From assembly GCF_008642295.1 (NCBI RefSeq), contig NZ_CP029190.1, forward strand, positions 2,967,001 to 3,031,000: a DNA stretch of 64,000 nucleotides, read 5' to 3'. Shown here piece by piece: positions 1 to 9,592 of this stretch. The notes beneath the pieces are model-generated. The model saw nothing but the letters and a program-made list of their open reading frames with translations. It did no database searches and was not told the origin of the DNA. Position numbers and translations under genes: made by a program. Each line of letters opens with the position of its first letter. The first letter of the stretch is position 1. This stretch comes from Streptomyces venezuelae (lineage in GTDB: Bacteria; Actinomycetota; Actinomycetes; Streptomycetales; Streptomycetaceae).

Positions 1-1664
<1,664 letters not shown>

Positions 1665-1700
1665 GGCGGTGCCTCCTCCGATGTTGGTCAATCCATTCAC

Positions 1701-1729
1701 ATCCTGGCCCCCTGAATAGATTCAGTCAA
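1701..1729 (-). promoter_or_regulatory. Putative hutU promoter with inverted repeat
   Basis: On the minus strand TTGACT (1729-1724) and CAGGAT (1706-1701) are 17 bp apart, which fits a housekeeping promoter reading into hutU. A perfect inverted repeat, TGAATAGATTCA at 1713-1724, covers the spacer next to the -35 box and could be an operator. Function is inferred from position only. Confidence 0.45.
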
Positions 1730-1759
1730 CAGCTGCGGGCCGACCCGCCGGATGATGGG

Positions 1760-3121
1760 ATGGCGGACATGGCCGCAACCACGCAGGGCGAGGGCGCCGC
1801 CGAGCGCCGGGATCTGGTCGTACGGGCCGCCGTCGAGCAGGGACTGGTGGGCGGGACCGACTCCTCGGAGCCCCTGGTCTGCCTGCTGGACACCGACGGG
1901 ATCCGGGCCTCGGCGGCAGCCCTGACCGCCGCCTTCACCGGCGCCCTGGCGCCCGGCACGCCCGTCCTGCACGCCTTCGCCGTGAAGGCCGCTCCGCTCG
2001 TCCCGGTACTGCGGCTGCTCGCGGACACCGGGATCGGCTGCGAGGTCGCGAGCCCCGGCGAGCTGGCGCTGGCCCGCGCGGCCGGGGTTCCCGCGACCCG
2101 GACCGTCCTGGACTCCCCCGCCAAGACGACCGCCGAACTGCGCGAGGCGCTGACGCTGGGCATCGCGGTCAACGCCGACAACCGCCAGGAGCTGGAGCGC
2201 CTCGACGCCCTCGTCGCCGAGGCGCCCACCGCGTCCCCGATCGGGGTGCGGATCAACCCGCAGACCGGCGCGGGCGCCATCGACGCGCTGTCCACGGCGA
2301 CGTCCACCTCGAAGTTCGGCGTCGCCCTGCGCGATCCAGGGGCCCGCGAGTGGCTCGTACGGGCCTTCCTGGACCGGCCGTGGCTGACCCGGCTTCACAT
2401 CCACTCGGGCTCCCAGGGCGTCCCCCTGGAGCTGATCGCCCAGGGCGTACGGGAACTGCACGCACTGGCCGAGGAGATCAACGCGGCGGCCGGGCAGCGG
2501 CGGATCGACACCCTCGACATCGGCGGCGGGCTGCCGGTCAACTTCGCCTCCGACGAGGCGACCCCCACGTACGCCGGGTACGTGTCCGCCCTGCGCGAGG
2601 CGGTCCCGGCGCTCTTCGACGGCAGTTACGGCCTGGTCACCGAGTTCGGCCGGTCCCTGCTGGCCAAGCACGGCCTGGTACTGGCGCGGGTCGAGTACAC
2701 CAAGAGCAGCGGCTCCCGGGCGATCGCGCTCACGCACGCCGGCGTCCAGCTGGCGACCCGCACCGCCTACGCGCCGGCGGCCTGGCCGGTACGGATCCTG
2801 CCGTACGACGCGAAGGGCGCCCCGAAGGCCGGCGTTCCGGTGGCCCAGGACGTCGCGGGGCCGGCCTGCTTCGCGGGGGACCTGCTCGCCACGGCCCGGG
2901 AGCTGCCGCTGCTCACCCCCGGCGACCTGATCGGCGTACCGGACACCGGCGCGTACTTCTTCACGGCCCACTACGGCTACAACAGCCTGCCGCGCCCGGC
3001 GGTCCACGGCTTCACCGTGACCCCGCGGGGCAGCGTCCACTTCAGCCTCGCCCGGCCCGCGCAGTCCCCCGCGGACATCGTGGCGGAGGCGGGCGGCGCC
3101 TTCGGCGACGCGCTGCTGTAG
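1760..3121 (+). CDS. Fold type III PLP-dependent decarboxylase (LysA/Orn/DAP/Arg decarboxylase family)
   Basis: A 453-residue protein of the alanine racemase/DAP decarboxylase fold. The N-terminal TIM barrel carries the PLP lysine in HAFAVKA (K76), HIHSGSQG near residue 215 for the phosphate and ring, and the glycine loop DIGGGLPV. The C-terminal beta domain has the GPACFAGDLLA segment that corresponds to the CxxxD substrate and dimer motif of LysA, and the Tyr-containing GAYFFTAHYGYN. The family decarboxylates diaminopimelate or related amino acids. Real LysA is normally near argS/thrA, so this is probably a paralogue with another substrate. No clear Shine-Dalgarno site precedes ATG 1760; ATG 1769 is an alternative. 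It is divergent from hutU and its stop is 5 bp from the convergent TetR gene. A link to histidine catabolism is only a guess from position. Confidence 0.85.
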   Translation: MADMAATTQGEGAAERRDLVVRAAVEQGLVGGTDSSEPLVCLLDTDGIRASAAALTAAFTGALAPGTPVLHAFAVKAAPLVPVLRLLADTGIGCEVASPGELALARAAGVPATRTVLDSPAKTTAELREALTLGIAVNADNRQELERLDALVAEAPTASPIGVRINPQTGAGAIDALSTATSTSKFGVALRDPGAREWLVRAFLDRPWLTRLHIHSGSQGVPLELIAQGVRELHALAEEINAAAGQRRIDTLDIGGGLPVNFASDEATPTYAGYVSALREAVPALFDGSYGLVTEFGRSLLAKHGLVLARVEYTKSSGSRAIALTHAGVQLATRTAYAPAAWPVRILPYDAKGAPKAGVPVAQDVAGPACFAGDLLATARELPLLTPGDLIGVPDTGAYFFTAHYGYNSLPRPAVHGFTVTPRGSVHFSLARPAQSPADIVAEAGGAFGDALL

Positions 3122-3126
3122 CCGGC

Positions 3127-3684
3127 TCAGCCCGCCAGGGTGGCCGCCAGCGCCGGGGCCAGGCCCGCGACCAGGTCGTCCGGGCGCAGCGCGGTGACCG
3201 CGGGCAGCCGCAGCAGGTAGCGGGTCAGGGCCAGGCCCAGCAACTGGGCGGAGACCAGGCCGGCCGCGCGGGCCGCCCGCTCGGGGCCGAGGGCCGCCGC
3301 CAGCGCCGGGGCGACCTGCGCCGCGAACACCTCGCGCATCCGTTCCGCGGCCTGCTCGTTGGTGACGGCCGAGCGCAGCAGCACCAGCAGGGCGTCGTCG
3401 GCCGGATCGCCCTCCCACCGCTCGACGAAGTGGCGCACGAGGGCGGCGGGAAGCTCTCCGGCCGGCAGGACGCCCAGGTCGGGCAGGCGCAGGTCCACCG
3501 CCAGGGCGGCGTCGAAGAGCTGCTCCTTGCTGCCGAAGTAGCGCATGACCATCGACGGGTCGATCTCCGCGTCCGCGGCCACCGCCCGGATGGTCGTGCG
3601 TTCGTACCCCTGGGCGGCGAACCGCTCGCGCGCGGCGCGCAGGATCACGGCCCGGGTCCGGTCGGATGAGCGTCGCTCCGTCAT
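3127..3684 (-). CDS. TetR-family transcriptional repressor
   Basis: A 185-residue regulator. Residues about 1-50 form a typical TetR DNA-binding domain (ILRAARERFAAQGYERTTIRAVAADAEIDPSMVMRYFGSKEQLF is the helix-turn-helix region, quoted by parts: AAQGYERTTIRAVA and PSMVMRYFGSKEQL). The rest is a variable, helical ligand-binding domain of the TetR_C type. Start chosen at ATG 3684, which begins MTERRSS. No Shine-Dalgarno site precedes it and the ATG itself lies inside the first operator palindrome, so the transcript may be leaderless. It is divergent from an FAD monooxygenase, the usual arrangement for a repressor controlling a xenobiotic-modifying enzyme and itself. Confidence 0.9.
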   Translation of the reverse strand: MTERRSSDRTRAVILRAARERFAAQGYERTTIRAVAADAEIDPSMVMRYFGSKEQLFDAALAVDLRLPDLGVLPAGELPAALVRHFVERWEGDPADDALLVLLRSAVTNEQAAERMREVFAAQVAPALAAALGPERAARAAGLVSAQLLGLALTRYLLRLPAVTALRPDDLVAGLAPALAATLAG

Positions 3685-3786
3685 GTCAACAACCGTAGGC
3701 CAACATTCGTATGCCAACAAGCGTTGACATGCTTGCGAGGCAGGCGCACCATGATGTCAACAGCCGTTGGCCAACAATCGTTGGCA
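3684..3786. promoter_or_regulatory. Array of five overlapping TetR operator palindromes
   Basis: The gap between the TetR and monooxygenase genes holds five copies of a palindrome of the form TG(T/C)CAAC-N4-GTTG(A/G)CA: 3684-3701, 3698-3715, 3712-3729 (best copy, TGCCAACAAGCGTTGACA), 3755-3772 and 3769-3786. Centres within each group are exactly 14 bp apart, and neighbouring palindromes share an arm (GTTGGCCAAC). The array is therefore equally a tandem 14-bp repeat, YCAACANNCGTNNR. The left group covers the TetR start codon and the right group lies just before the monooxygenase Shine-Dalgarno site (GGAGGAGG at 3791). Binding by the adjacent TetR is inferred. Confidence 0.75.
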
Positions 3787-3803
3787 CGCCGGAGGAGGTC
3801 AGG

Positions 3804-4976
3804 ATGACCAGCACCGCCGCACTCCCGCTCCCCGCCCGCACCGAGGTCGCCATCGTCGGCGCCGGCCCCACCGGCCTCGCCCTCGCCGTGACCCTGGCGG
3901 GGGCCGGCATCGACTTCGTGCTCCTCGACCGTCAGGCCGAGGGCGCCAACACCTCCCGCGCCGCCGTCGTGCACGCCCGCACCCTGGAGGTCCTCGACGA
4001 GCTCGACCCGAGCGGCGTGCTGACCGCCGACCTCGTCGGCCGCGGCGTCCCCGTCTCCCGCTTCCGGATCCGCGACGGCGCCCGCCCACTCGCGGCCGTC
4101 GACTTCGACCGCCTGCCCACGGCCCACCCGTACGCGCTGATGGTCCCCCAGTACGAGACCGAGGCCGTCCTGCTGGGCCGCCTGCGGGCGCTCGGCGGCG
4201 ACGTCCACCGCCCGTACGAGGTGACCGGCGTCACCCGGGACGCGGACGGGGCCACCCTCACCACCGCCACCGGCGAGACCCTGCGCGCCGCGCACGTCGT
4301 GGGCGCCGACGGGATGCACAGCACGGTCCGCACGGCAGCCGGCATCGGCTTCGAGGGCAGCGCGTACGGGGAGTCCTTCGTCCTCGCCGACGTGGTCATG
4401 GACTGGGCCCCGGGCCGGCGCGAGGTCTCGCTCGTCTTCGGCGCCGGCGGGCTCATGGTGGTCGCCCCGCTGCCCGGAAGCGCCGCCGGCGCCTCCGGCC
4501 GCTACCGGATCGTCGCCACCGTCGCCGAGGCCCCCGCCGAGCCGGACCTCGCCTTCGTCCGGCGCCTGCTGGACGAGCGCGTCCCGGGCCAGGCGGCCGT
4601 CCGTGAGCTGATCTGGTCCTCCCGCTTCCGGGTCCACCACCGCGTCGCCGACCGCTACCGCGCGGGCCGCCTGCTGCTCGCCGGGGACGCCGCCCACGTG
4701 CACAGTCCGGCCGGCGGTCAGGGCATGAACACCGGCATCCAGGACGGCTACGCCCTGGGCCGCGCCCTGGCCCGCGGCGACCTCGACGGCTACGAGGCCG
4801 CGCGCCGCCCCGTCGCCCTGCGCGTGGTGGCGCTCACCGACCGGATGACCCGGGTCGCGACCACCCGGAACAGGGCATTGCGCGCCGTGCGCAACACCCT
4901 GCTCCCCGCTCTCGCCCGCATCCCGGCGCTGCGCACGCGCCTGGCCACCGAGCTGGCGGAGCTCACCTACCGCTGA
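3804..4976 (+). CDS. FAD-dependent aromatic monooxygenase (PheA/TfdB, FAD_binding_3 family)
   Basis: A 390-residue flavoprotein with the dinucleotide-binding GAGPTGLALA motif near residue 15, the GADGMHSTVR (DG) motif in the middle, and the GD motif LLLAGDAAHVHSP followed by GGQGMNTGIQDG that contacts FAD ribose and pyrophosphate. Family members hydroxylate aromatic rings with NAD(P)H and O2 and include rifampicin and tetracycline-inactivating enzymes. At 390 residues it lacks the C-terminal thioredoxin-like domain of the long phenol hydroxylases. ATG 3804 follows GGAGGAGGTCAGG. It is divergent from the TetR gene and sits behind the operator array, so it is presumably induced by the compound it modifies. 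The substrate cannot be told. Confidence 0.9.
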   Translation: MTSTAALPLPARTEVAIVGAGPTGLALAVTLAGAGIDFVLLDRQAEGANTSRAAVVHARTLEVLDELDPSGVLTADLVGRGVPVSRFRIRDGARPLAAVDFDRLPTAHPYALMVPQYETEAVLLGRLRALGGDVHRPYEVTGVTRDADGATLTTATGETLRAAHVVGADGMHSTVRTAAGIGFEGSAYGESFVLADVVMDWAPGRREVSLVFGAGGLMVVAPLPGSAAGASGRYRIVATVAEAPAEPDLAFVRRLLDERVPGQAAVRELIWSSRFRVHHRVADRYRAGRLLLAGDAAHVHSPAGGQGMNTGIQDGYALGRALARGDLDGYEAARRPVALRVVALTDRMTRVATTRNRALRAVRNTLLPALARIPALRTRLATELAELTYR

Positions 4977-4979
4977 GGC

Positions 4980-5822
4980 TCACTCCACGAAGAGGCCGCG
5001 GGCCGCGGCCTTCGTGTCGAAGGCCTCCAGGCGGGCCTGCGCATCCGGCAGGGCGTCCGCCATCGCCTCCAGCAGCACCCGCCCCAGCAGCATCGGCGCG
5101 CACGCCGTGTCGAAGGCCAGCCCGGTCCCCACCGGGGCCGGGATCAGCAGATCGGAGAGCCCGGCCACCGGCGCGAACGCGGAGTCCGCGACGGTGACCA
5201 CCGTCAGCCCGGCGGACCGCGCGTACTCCAGCGCCTCCAGCACCTCCCGCGGGTGGCGCGGCAGCGCGAAGCACAGCAGCGCCGAGGCCCCCGCCCCGAC
5301 CGCCGCGTCGATCCGGTCGGCCAGCATCGAGCCGCTCTCGTCGAGCAGCCGTACGTCCGGATGCACCTTCCCCGCGAAGTACGCAAACCCCCGCGCCTGC
5401 GAGGAAGCGGCGCGCAGCCCCAGCACCGGCAGCGGTACCGAGCCGGCCAGCAGCCGGCCCGCCTCCTCCACCGGCCCGGGGTCGGCCAGCATGGCCGCGA
5501 GATGGCGCAGGTTGTCGATCTCGGCGTGTACGGCCTGCTGGTACGCGTTGTACTCGGCGTCCGCCTCCGCCGCGGGCCGCTCCGCCGGCGCCACCTCGCG
5601 CAGGTACTTGCGCAGGGCCGGGTACCCGTCGAACCCGAGCGCCACGGCGAACCGGGTCACCGAGGGCTGGCTGACGCCGGCCAGCTCCGCGAGCTCCACG
5701 CTCGACAGGAACGGCACGTCCGCGGCGCCCCGCACCATGCAGTGCGCGATCCGGCGCTGGGTCGGCGTCAGCCGGTGCCCCTCGAACAGCTTCTGCAGCC
5801 GCGCAGCCGGACTGTCGCTCAT
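4980..5822 (-). CDS. MurR/RpiR-family transcriptional regulator (HTH plus SIS domain)
   Basis: A 280-residue regulator. The N-terminal HTH_6 domain (about residues 8-75) shows LTPTQRRIAHCMV and the recognition segment VSQPSVTRFAVALGFDGYP. The C-terminal half is a SIS sugar-phosphate-isomerase-like domain (LGLRAASSQARGFAYF near residue 135). Proteins of this type usually sense a phosphosugar or small acid metabolite. ATG 5822 has GGAGG about 10 nt upstream. The stop is 3 bp from the convergent monooxygenase. A palindrome upstream may be its own operator. Its proximity to hutU raises the possibility that it regulates histidine use, but three unrelated genes lie between them. Confidence 0.88.
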   Translation of the reverse strand: MSDSPAARLQKLFEGHRLTPTQRRIAHCMVRGAADVPFLSSVELAELAGVSQPSVTRFAVALGFDGYPALRKYLREVAPAERPAAEADAEYNAYQQAVHAEIDNLRHLAAMLADPGPVEEAGRLLAGSVPLPVLGLRAASSQARGFAYFAGKVHPDVRLLDESGSMLADRIDAAVGAGASALLCFALPRHPREVLEALEYARSAGLTVVTVADSAFAPVAGLSDLLIPAPVGTGLAFDTACAPMLLGRVLLEAMADALPDAQARLEAFDTKAAARGLFVE

Positions 5823-5843
5823 CCCGTCCCACCCTCCATCACA

Positions 5844-5884
5844 ACCCTATTCACTCACCCTGCACTCTGCATGCAGCTATGCAG
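5844..5884 (-). promoter_or_regulatory. Putative promoter and palindromic operator of the RpiR gene
   Basis: The palindrome CTGCAT-N6-ATGCAG lies at 5867-5884. On the minus strand a TAGGGT -10-like box (5849-5844) is 17 bp from it, so the palindrome would cover the -35 region. This geometry suits autorepression by the RpiR-type protein. No binding evidence. Confidence 0.4.
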
Positions 5885-5996
5885 GACGGCAAGCCGCGAC
5901 CGGACCGCGAGACGGGACCCGAGAGGGGCCCGAGAGGGACGCGAGAGGGGGGCTAGCACCAGTGCGGAGCCGGGCGGGCGTCCCTAGGGTGCCGGT

Positions 5997-6389
5997 ATGG
6001 AAGCCCACGCCCAAGAGCTGAAGAAGGAACTCGACGCCACGCTCAAGGCCCGGCGGGACCTGGGGCCGGAGTACGAGGCGGCACTCGTCGACTCGTTCGT
6101 CGAGAAGGTCGACACACAGGTGCGGCGGCGGCTGGCGGAACAGCGCCTGTCCGCCGAACGCGGTGGGCGCGCGCCGGCCGCTCCCGCCGACGGGAACTTC
6201 GCCGAACGGTTCGGCTTCGCCATCATCACCCTGGTCCTGGCGATCCCGCTCTCCGCGATCGGGGCGGCGCATGCCGGGCTGGACGGGCTGCTGGTGTCCT
6301 GGGCGGGCATCGTGGGCGTGAACTTCGTCCACACGGCCAGGCCGGGCCGGTTCCGGCGGCGCCGTACGCCCGCCGCGGACTCCCCCTGA
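5997..6389 (+). CDS. Small integral membrane protein, function unknown
   Basis: A 130-residue protein. An N-terminal charged helical region (residues 1-60, MEAHAQELKKELDATLKARR onward) precedes two hydrophobic segments (about 72-92, FGFAIITLVLAIPLSAIGAA, and 97-112, LLVSWAGIVGVNFV) and an Arg-rich tail (RPGRFRRRR). It looks like a two-helix inner-membrane protein with cytoplasmic ends. A TAGGGT box at 5984-5989 lies 7 nt before ATG 5997 with no Shine-Dalgarno site, suggesting a leaderless transcript. I do not recognise a functional family. It is followed by a strong terminator. Confidence 0.75.
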   Translation: MEAHAQELKKELDATLKARRDLGPEYEAALVDSFVEKVDTQVRRRLAEQRLSAERGGRAPAAPADGNFAERFGFAIITLVLAIPLSAIGAAHAGLDGLLVSWAGIVGVNFVHTARPGRFRRRRTPAADSP

Positions 6390-6403
6390 GCCCAGGAGAA
6401 ACA

Positions 6404-6463
6404 GCGGGGACCGCCGCACCCCCGGGCCGGGGCCCGGGGGGCGGGACGACGGCGGTCCCCGCT
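6404..6463. terminator. Long GC hairpin terminator
   Basis: A perfect 14-bp stem (AGCGGGGACCGCCG at 6404-6417 with its complement at 6450-6463) encloses a second C/G hairpin. It lies 15 bp past the stop of the small membrane protein. No U-run, as is usual in Streptomyces. The rest of the gap to 6728 shows no supported gene. Confidence 0.75.
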
Positions 6464-6728
6464 GAGGACACGGGCCGGGTCAGGGCCGGTTGTCCGCGTC
6501 CGTGGCGCGCGCGGTCCGGGAGCCGCTCCGGAGGTGCACAACGCCGTTCGGTGGCGCCGGCCCGCCCCCGTCGTTCCGGGGGCCTGCCGACATCCACCAC
6601 TGTGCCGGAGCCGTGTTAAGCGGGTGCTGCCGCCACATGTCGGTCCCGTGCCGATTCCCCGGCGGCACGGAGCCAGCCGGACCCGGGCCGGCGCGGGCCC
6701 GAGCCACCCCGGCCCCGCGCCCGGGGTG

Positions 6729-8117
6729 TTACTTCGCGCCGCGGGCCAGGAAGGCCAGCAGGTCCTGGCGGCTCACCACACCGGTGGGCTTGCCCTCGAC
6801 CAGGACGATGGCCGCGTCCGCGTCCCCGAGCACCTTCATCAGGTCGCCCACCGGCTCGCCGGAGCCGACCTGCGGCAGCGGCGCGCTCATGTGCTTCTCC
6901 AGCGGGTCGGACAGCGCCGCCCGCTGCGTGAACAGCGCGTCCAGCAGCTCGCGCTCCACCACCGAGCCGATGACCTCCGCGGCCATGACGTCCGGGTGGC
7001 CGGCGCCCGGCTTGACGATCGGCATCTGCGAGACGCCGTACTCCCGCAGCACCTCGATCGCCTGGCCGACCGTCTCCTCCGGGTGCATGTGCACCAGCGA
7101 GGGCAGGGTGCCCTGCTTGTCGGCGAGGACCTCGCCGATGCGCGCCGCCGGGCCCGCCTCCTCCAGGAAGCCGTGGCCGGCCATCCACTCGTCGCTGAAG
7201 ATCTTGCTCAGGTAGCCGCGACCGCTGTCCGGCAGCAGCACGACGACCACGTCGTCGGGGCCGAGGCCCTCCGCCGCGCGCAGGGCGGCGACCACGGCCA
7301 TGCCGCAGGAGCCGCCGACCAGCAGGCCCTCCTCCTTCGCCAGCCGGCGGGTCATCTGGAAGGAGTCCTTGTCGGACACCGCGATGATCTCGTCGGTGAC
7401 GTTCGGGTCGTAGGCGGTCGGCCAGAAGTCCTCGCCGACGCCCTCGACCAGGTACGGGCGGCCCGAGCCGCCGGAGTAGACCGAGCCCTCCGGGTCGGCG
7501 CCGATGACCTTGACCTTGCCGCCGCTGACCTCCTTCAGGTAGTTGCCGGTGCCGGAGATGGTGCCGCCGGTGCCGACGCCCGCCACAAAGTGGGTGATCT
7601 TCCCGTCCGTCTGCTCCCAGAGCTCCGGACCGGTGGTCTCGTAGTGCGAACGGGGGTTGTTCGGGTTGCTGTACTGGTCGGGCTTCCAGGCGCCGGGCGT
7701 CTCACGGACCAGCCGGTCGGACACGTTGTAGTACGAGTCCGGGTGCTCGGGGTCGACGGCGGTCGGGCAGACCACCACATCGGCGCCGTACGCCCGCAGC
7801 ACATTGATCTTGTCGAGTGAAACCTTGTCCGGACATACGAAGATGCACTTGTAGCCCTTCTGCTGGGCCACGATGGCGAGTCCTACACCCGTGTTGCCGC
7901 TCGTGGGCTCCACGATGGTGCCACCGGGCTTGAGGGCTCCGCTCTGCTCGGCGGCCTCGATCATCCGTACGGCGATCCGGTCCTTCACGGATCCGCCCGG
8001 ATTGAAGTACTCGACCTTGGCCAGGACGGTGGCCTGCAGGCCTTCGGTCACACGGTTGAGCTTCACCAGCGGGGTGTTGCCGACGAGGCTGATCATCGAG
8101 TCGTGGAATTGCACCAT
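6729..8117 (-). CDS. cbs: Cystathionine beta-synthase with CBS-domain pair
   Basis: A 462-residue PLP enzyme that condenses serine and homocysteine to cystathionine (reverse transsulfuration). The fold type II catalytic core holds the PLP lysine in PGGSVKDRIA (K45), the substrate loop PTSGNTGVGLA, the phosphate-binding GVGTGGTISGTG and the PDSGRGYLSK segment. Residues about 335-460 form two CBS (Bateman) repeats, for example VGQAIEVLREYGVSQMPIV and VGDLMKVLGDADAAIVLVEG, which would bind an adenosyl ligand. The length fits actinobacterial CBS enzymes; cysteine synthase K/M proteins would lack the CBS pair. ATG 8117 follows TTGGAGAAC. It is divergent from the SGNH hydrolase gene. Confidence 0.93.
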   Translation of the reverse strand: MVQFHDSMISLVGNTPLVKLNRVTEGLQATVLAKVEYFNPGGSVKDRIAVRMIEAAEQSGALKPGGTIVEPTSGNTGVGLAIVAQQKGYKCIFVCPDKVSLDKINVLRAYGADVVVCPTAVDPEHPDSYYNVSDRLVRETPGAWKPDQYSNPNNPRSHYETTGPELWEQTDGKITHFVAGVGTGGTISGTGNYLKEVSGGKVKVIGADPEGSVYSGGSGRPYLVEGVGEDFWPTAYDPNVTDEIIAVSDKDSFQMTRRLAKEEGLLVGGSCGMAVVAALRAAEGLGPDDVVVVLLPDSGRGYLSKIFSDEWMAGHGFLEEAGPAARIGEVLADKQGTLPSLVHMHPEETVGQAIEVLREYGVSQMPIVKPGAGHPDVMAAEVIGSVVERELLDALFTQRAALSDPLEKHMSAPLPQVGSGEPVGDLMKVLGDADAAIVLVEGKPTGVVSRQDLLAFLARGAK

Positions 8118-8261
8118 GTTCTCCAAGGACGGGACTCCACGGGTTCTCCGGGAGGTGCCGCCAGAGTAAGCCGAAAGGGATTGGCCGAGCGTCGTCAACG
8201 GGCAGGAACGGGACAGGCAGTCCGGCACCCGTCCGGCAGCGACGAGGAGGTGGCTCGAAGG

Positions 8262-9326
8262 GTGTCCAGAGCGAGGACGGCCCGCCGGATCGCGGCGGGG
8301 GCGGCGTACGGCGGGGGCGGGCTGGGCCTGCTCGGGGCCGCGGCGGTCGGCGTGTTCCTGGCGGAGGTCCAGCTGGCGAAGCGGACCGTGGGGTCGGGCC
8401 AGGGCGATCCGCCCAGGGCAGACGGGCTGTACGGCTCGGAATTCGGCGGTCCGGAGCTGAGCCCCGGGCCGCTGCGGCTGGCCATGCTCGGCGACTCGAC
8501 GGCGGCCGGACTGGGGGTCCGGCGGGCCCGGCAGACACCGGCGGCCCTGATGGCGTCCGGGCTGGCGGCGGTGGCGGAGCGGCCGGTGGAGCTGCGCAAC
8601 GTGGCGCTGTCCGGGGCGATGTCCGACGACCTGGACCGTCAGGTCTCGCTGCTGCTGGACGGGGACGGGCCGCCGCCCGACGTGTCGGTGATCATGATCG
8701 GTGCCAATGACGTGACCCGGCGGATGCCGCCGACCCAGTCGGTGCGGCTGCTCACCTCGGCGGTCCGCCGGCTGCGGCTGGCCGGCTCGGAGGTCGTCGT
8801 CGGCACCTGTCCGGACCTGGGCACCATCGAGCCGGTGTACCAGCCGCTGCGGTGGCTGGCCCGCCGGGTGTCCAGACAGCTGGCGGCTGCCCAGACCATC
8901 GGAGTGATCGCGCAGGGCGGCCGTACGGTGTCCATGGGAGACCTGCTGGGCCCCGAGTTCGCGGCGAACCCGCGGGAGATGTTCGGGCCGGACTCCTACC
9001 ACCCCTCGGCGGAGGGGTACGCGACCGCGGCGATGGCGGTGCTGCCCACCCTGTGTGCGGCGCTCGGGCTCTGGCCCGAGGCGGACCGGCTGGACGTCTC
9101 GCGGGACGAGGACCTGCTGCCGGTGGCCAAGGCAGCGTCCGCGGCGGCGGGGCAGGCGGGCACGGAGGTCACGGGCACCACGACCGCCACGGCCCGCGCA
9201 CCCTGGGCCCTCCTCAAACACCGCCGCCGGCGCCGGCTCCCGGAACCGGAGGCAGCCCCCGAAGCGGGCCTGGGCACGGGCCCGGGTGCGAGTACGGAAA
9301 CAACTGCGCAATCCCCGGCCCGCTGA
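8262..9326 (+). CDS. Membrane-anchored SGNH/GDSL-type esterase
   Basis: About 354 residues. A basic N-terminus (VSRARTARR) and one hydrophobic segment (GAAYGGGGLGLLGAAAVGVF) suggest an uncleaved anchor or signal sequence, with the enzyme outside the cell. SGNH blocks are clear: block I MLGDSTAAGLG with the nucleophilic Ser, block III IMIGANDVTRR, and block V DSYHPSAEGY with the catalytic Asp/His pair. The likely substrates are acyl or acetyl esters. The C-terminal tail, rich in Ala, Thr and Arg, is probably disordered. GTG 8262 is preceded by GAGGAGG at 8244-8250; GTG 8250 is an in-frame alternative. Confidence 0.85.
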   Translation: MSRARTARRIAAGAAYGGGGLGLLGAAAVGVFLAEVQLAKRTVGSGQGDPPRADGLYGSEFGGPELSPGPLRLAMLGDSTAAGLGVRRARQTPAALMASGLAAVAERPVELRNVALSGAMSDDLDRQVSLLLDGDGPPPDVSVIMIGANDVTRRMPPTQSVRLLTSAVRRLRLAGSEVVVGTCPDLGTIEPVYQPLRWLARRVSRQLAAAQTIGVIAQGGRTVSMGDLLGPEFAANPREMFGPDSYHPSAEGYATAAMAVLPTLCAALGLWPEADRLDVSRDEDLLPVAKAASAAAGQAGTEVTGTTTATARAPWALLKHRRRRRLPEPEAAPEAGLGTGPGASTETTAQSPAR

Positions 9327-9592
9327 CCCCTCCCGCCCGGCCGCTTGCGTGGAACTCTGGCTCACGTCATCAAGTCCCGGTAAGCACCGCTGCATCAGCA
9401 GCCACCCGCACACACGCACCCTGATCCATTAGCCAACCGTCACAGACCCATACCTCCCGCAGGGCGCTCCGACTCCGGGGTGACGGGGGCCTGCACTGCG
9501 ACTTCTGTCCGGCTCGTGGCTCGGTGAGGAGCTGTCATCAAGGATGCTGCACTGGCGGCCCGGCGAATCCTGGCATGTGCGCCGGGGCGAGC
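9327..9592. other. Intergenic stretch at the edge of an accessory patch
   Basis: No gene can be supported here. The base composition falls from Streptomyces-like GC toward the low-GC gene on the right. Short open stretches exist on both strands but have no start signal, codon bias or recognisable motif. The left boundary of an insertion may lie here; I could not find paired direct repeats or a tRNA. Confidence 0.4.

Noticed and set aside
6729..9419. A single 896-residue minus-strand frame spanning cbs and the region opposite the SGNH hydrolase
   Set aside because: Only the last 462 residues are the real cystathionine beta-synthase; the upstream part is the antisense shadow of the hydrolase gene, with no start signal and Arg-rich shadow composition.
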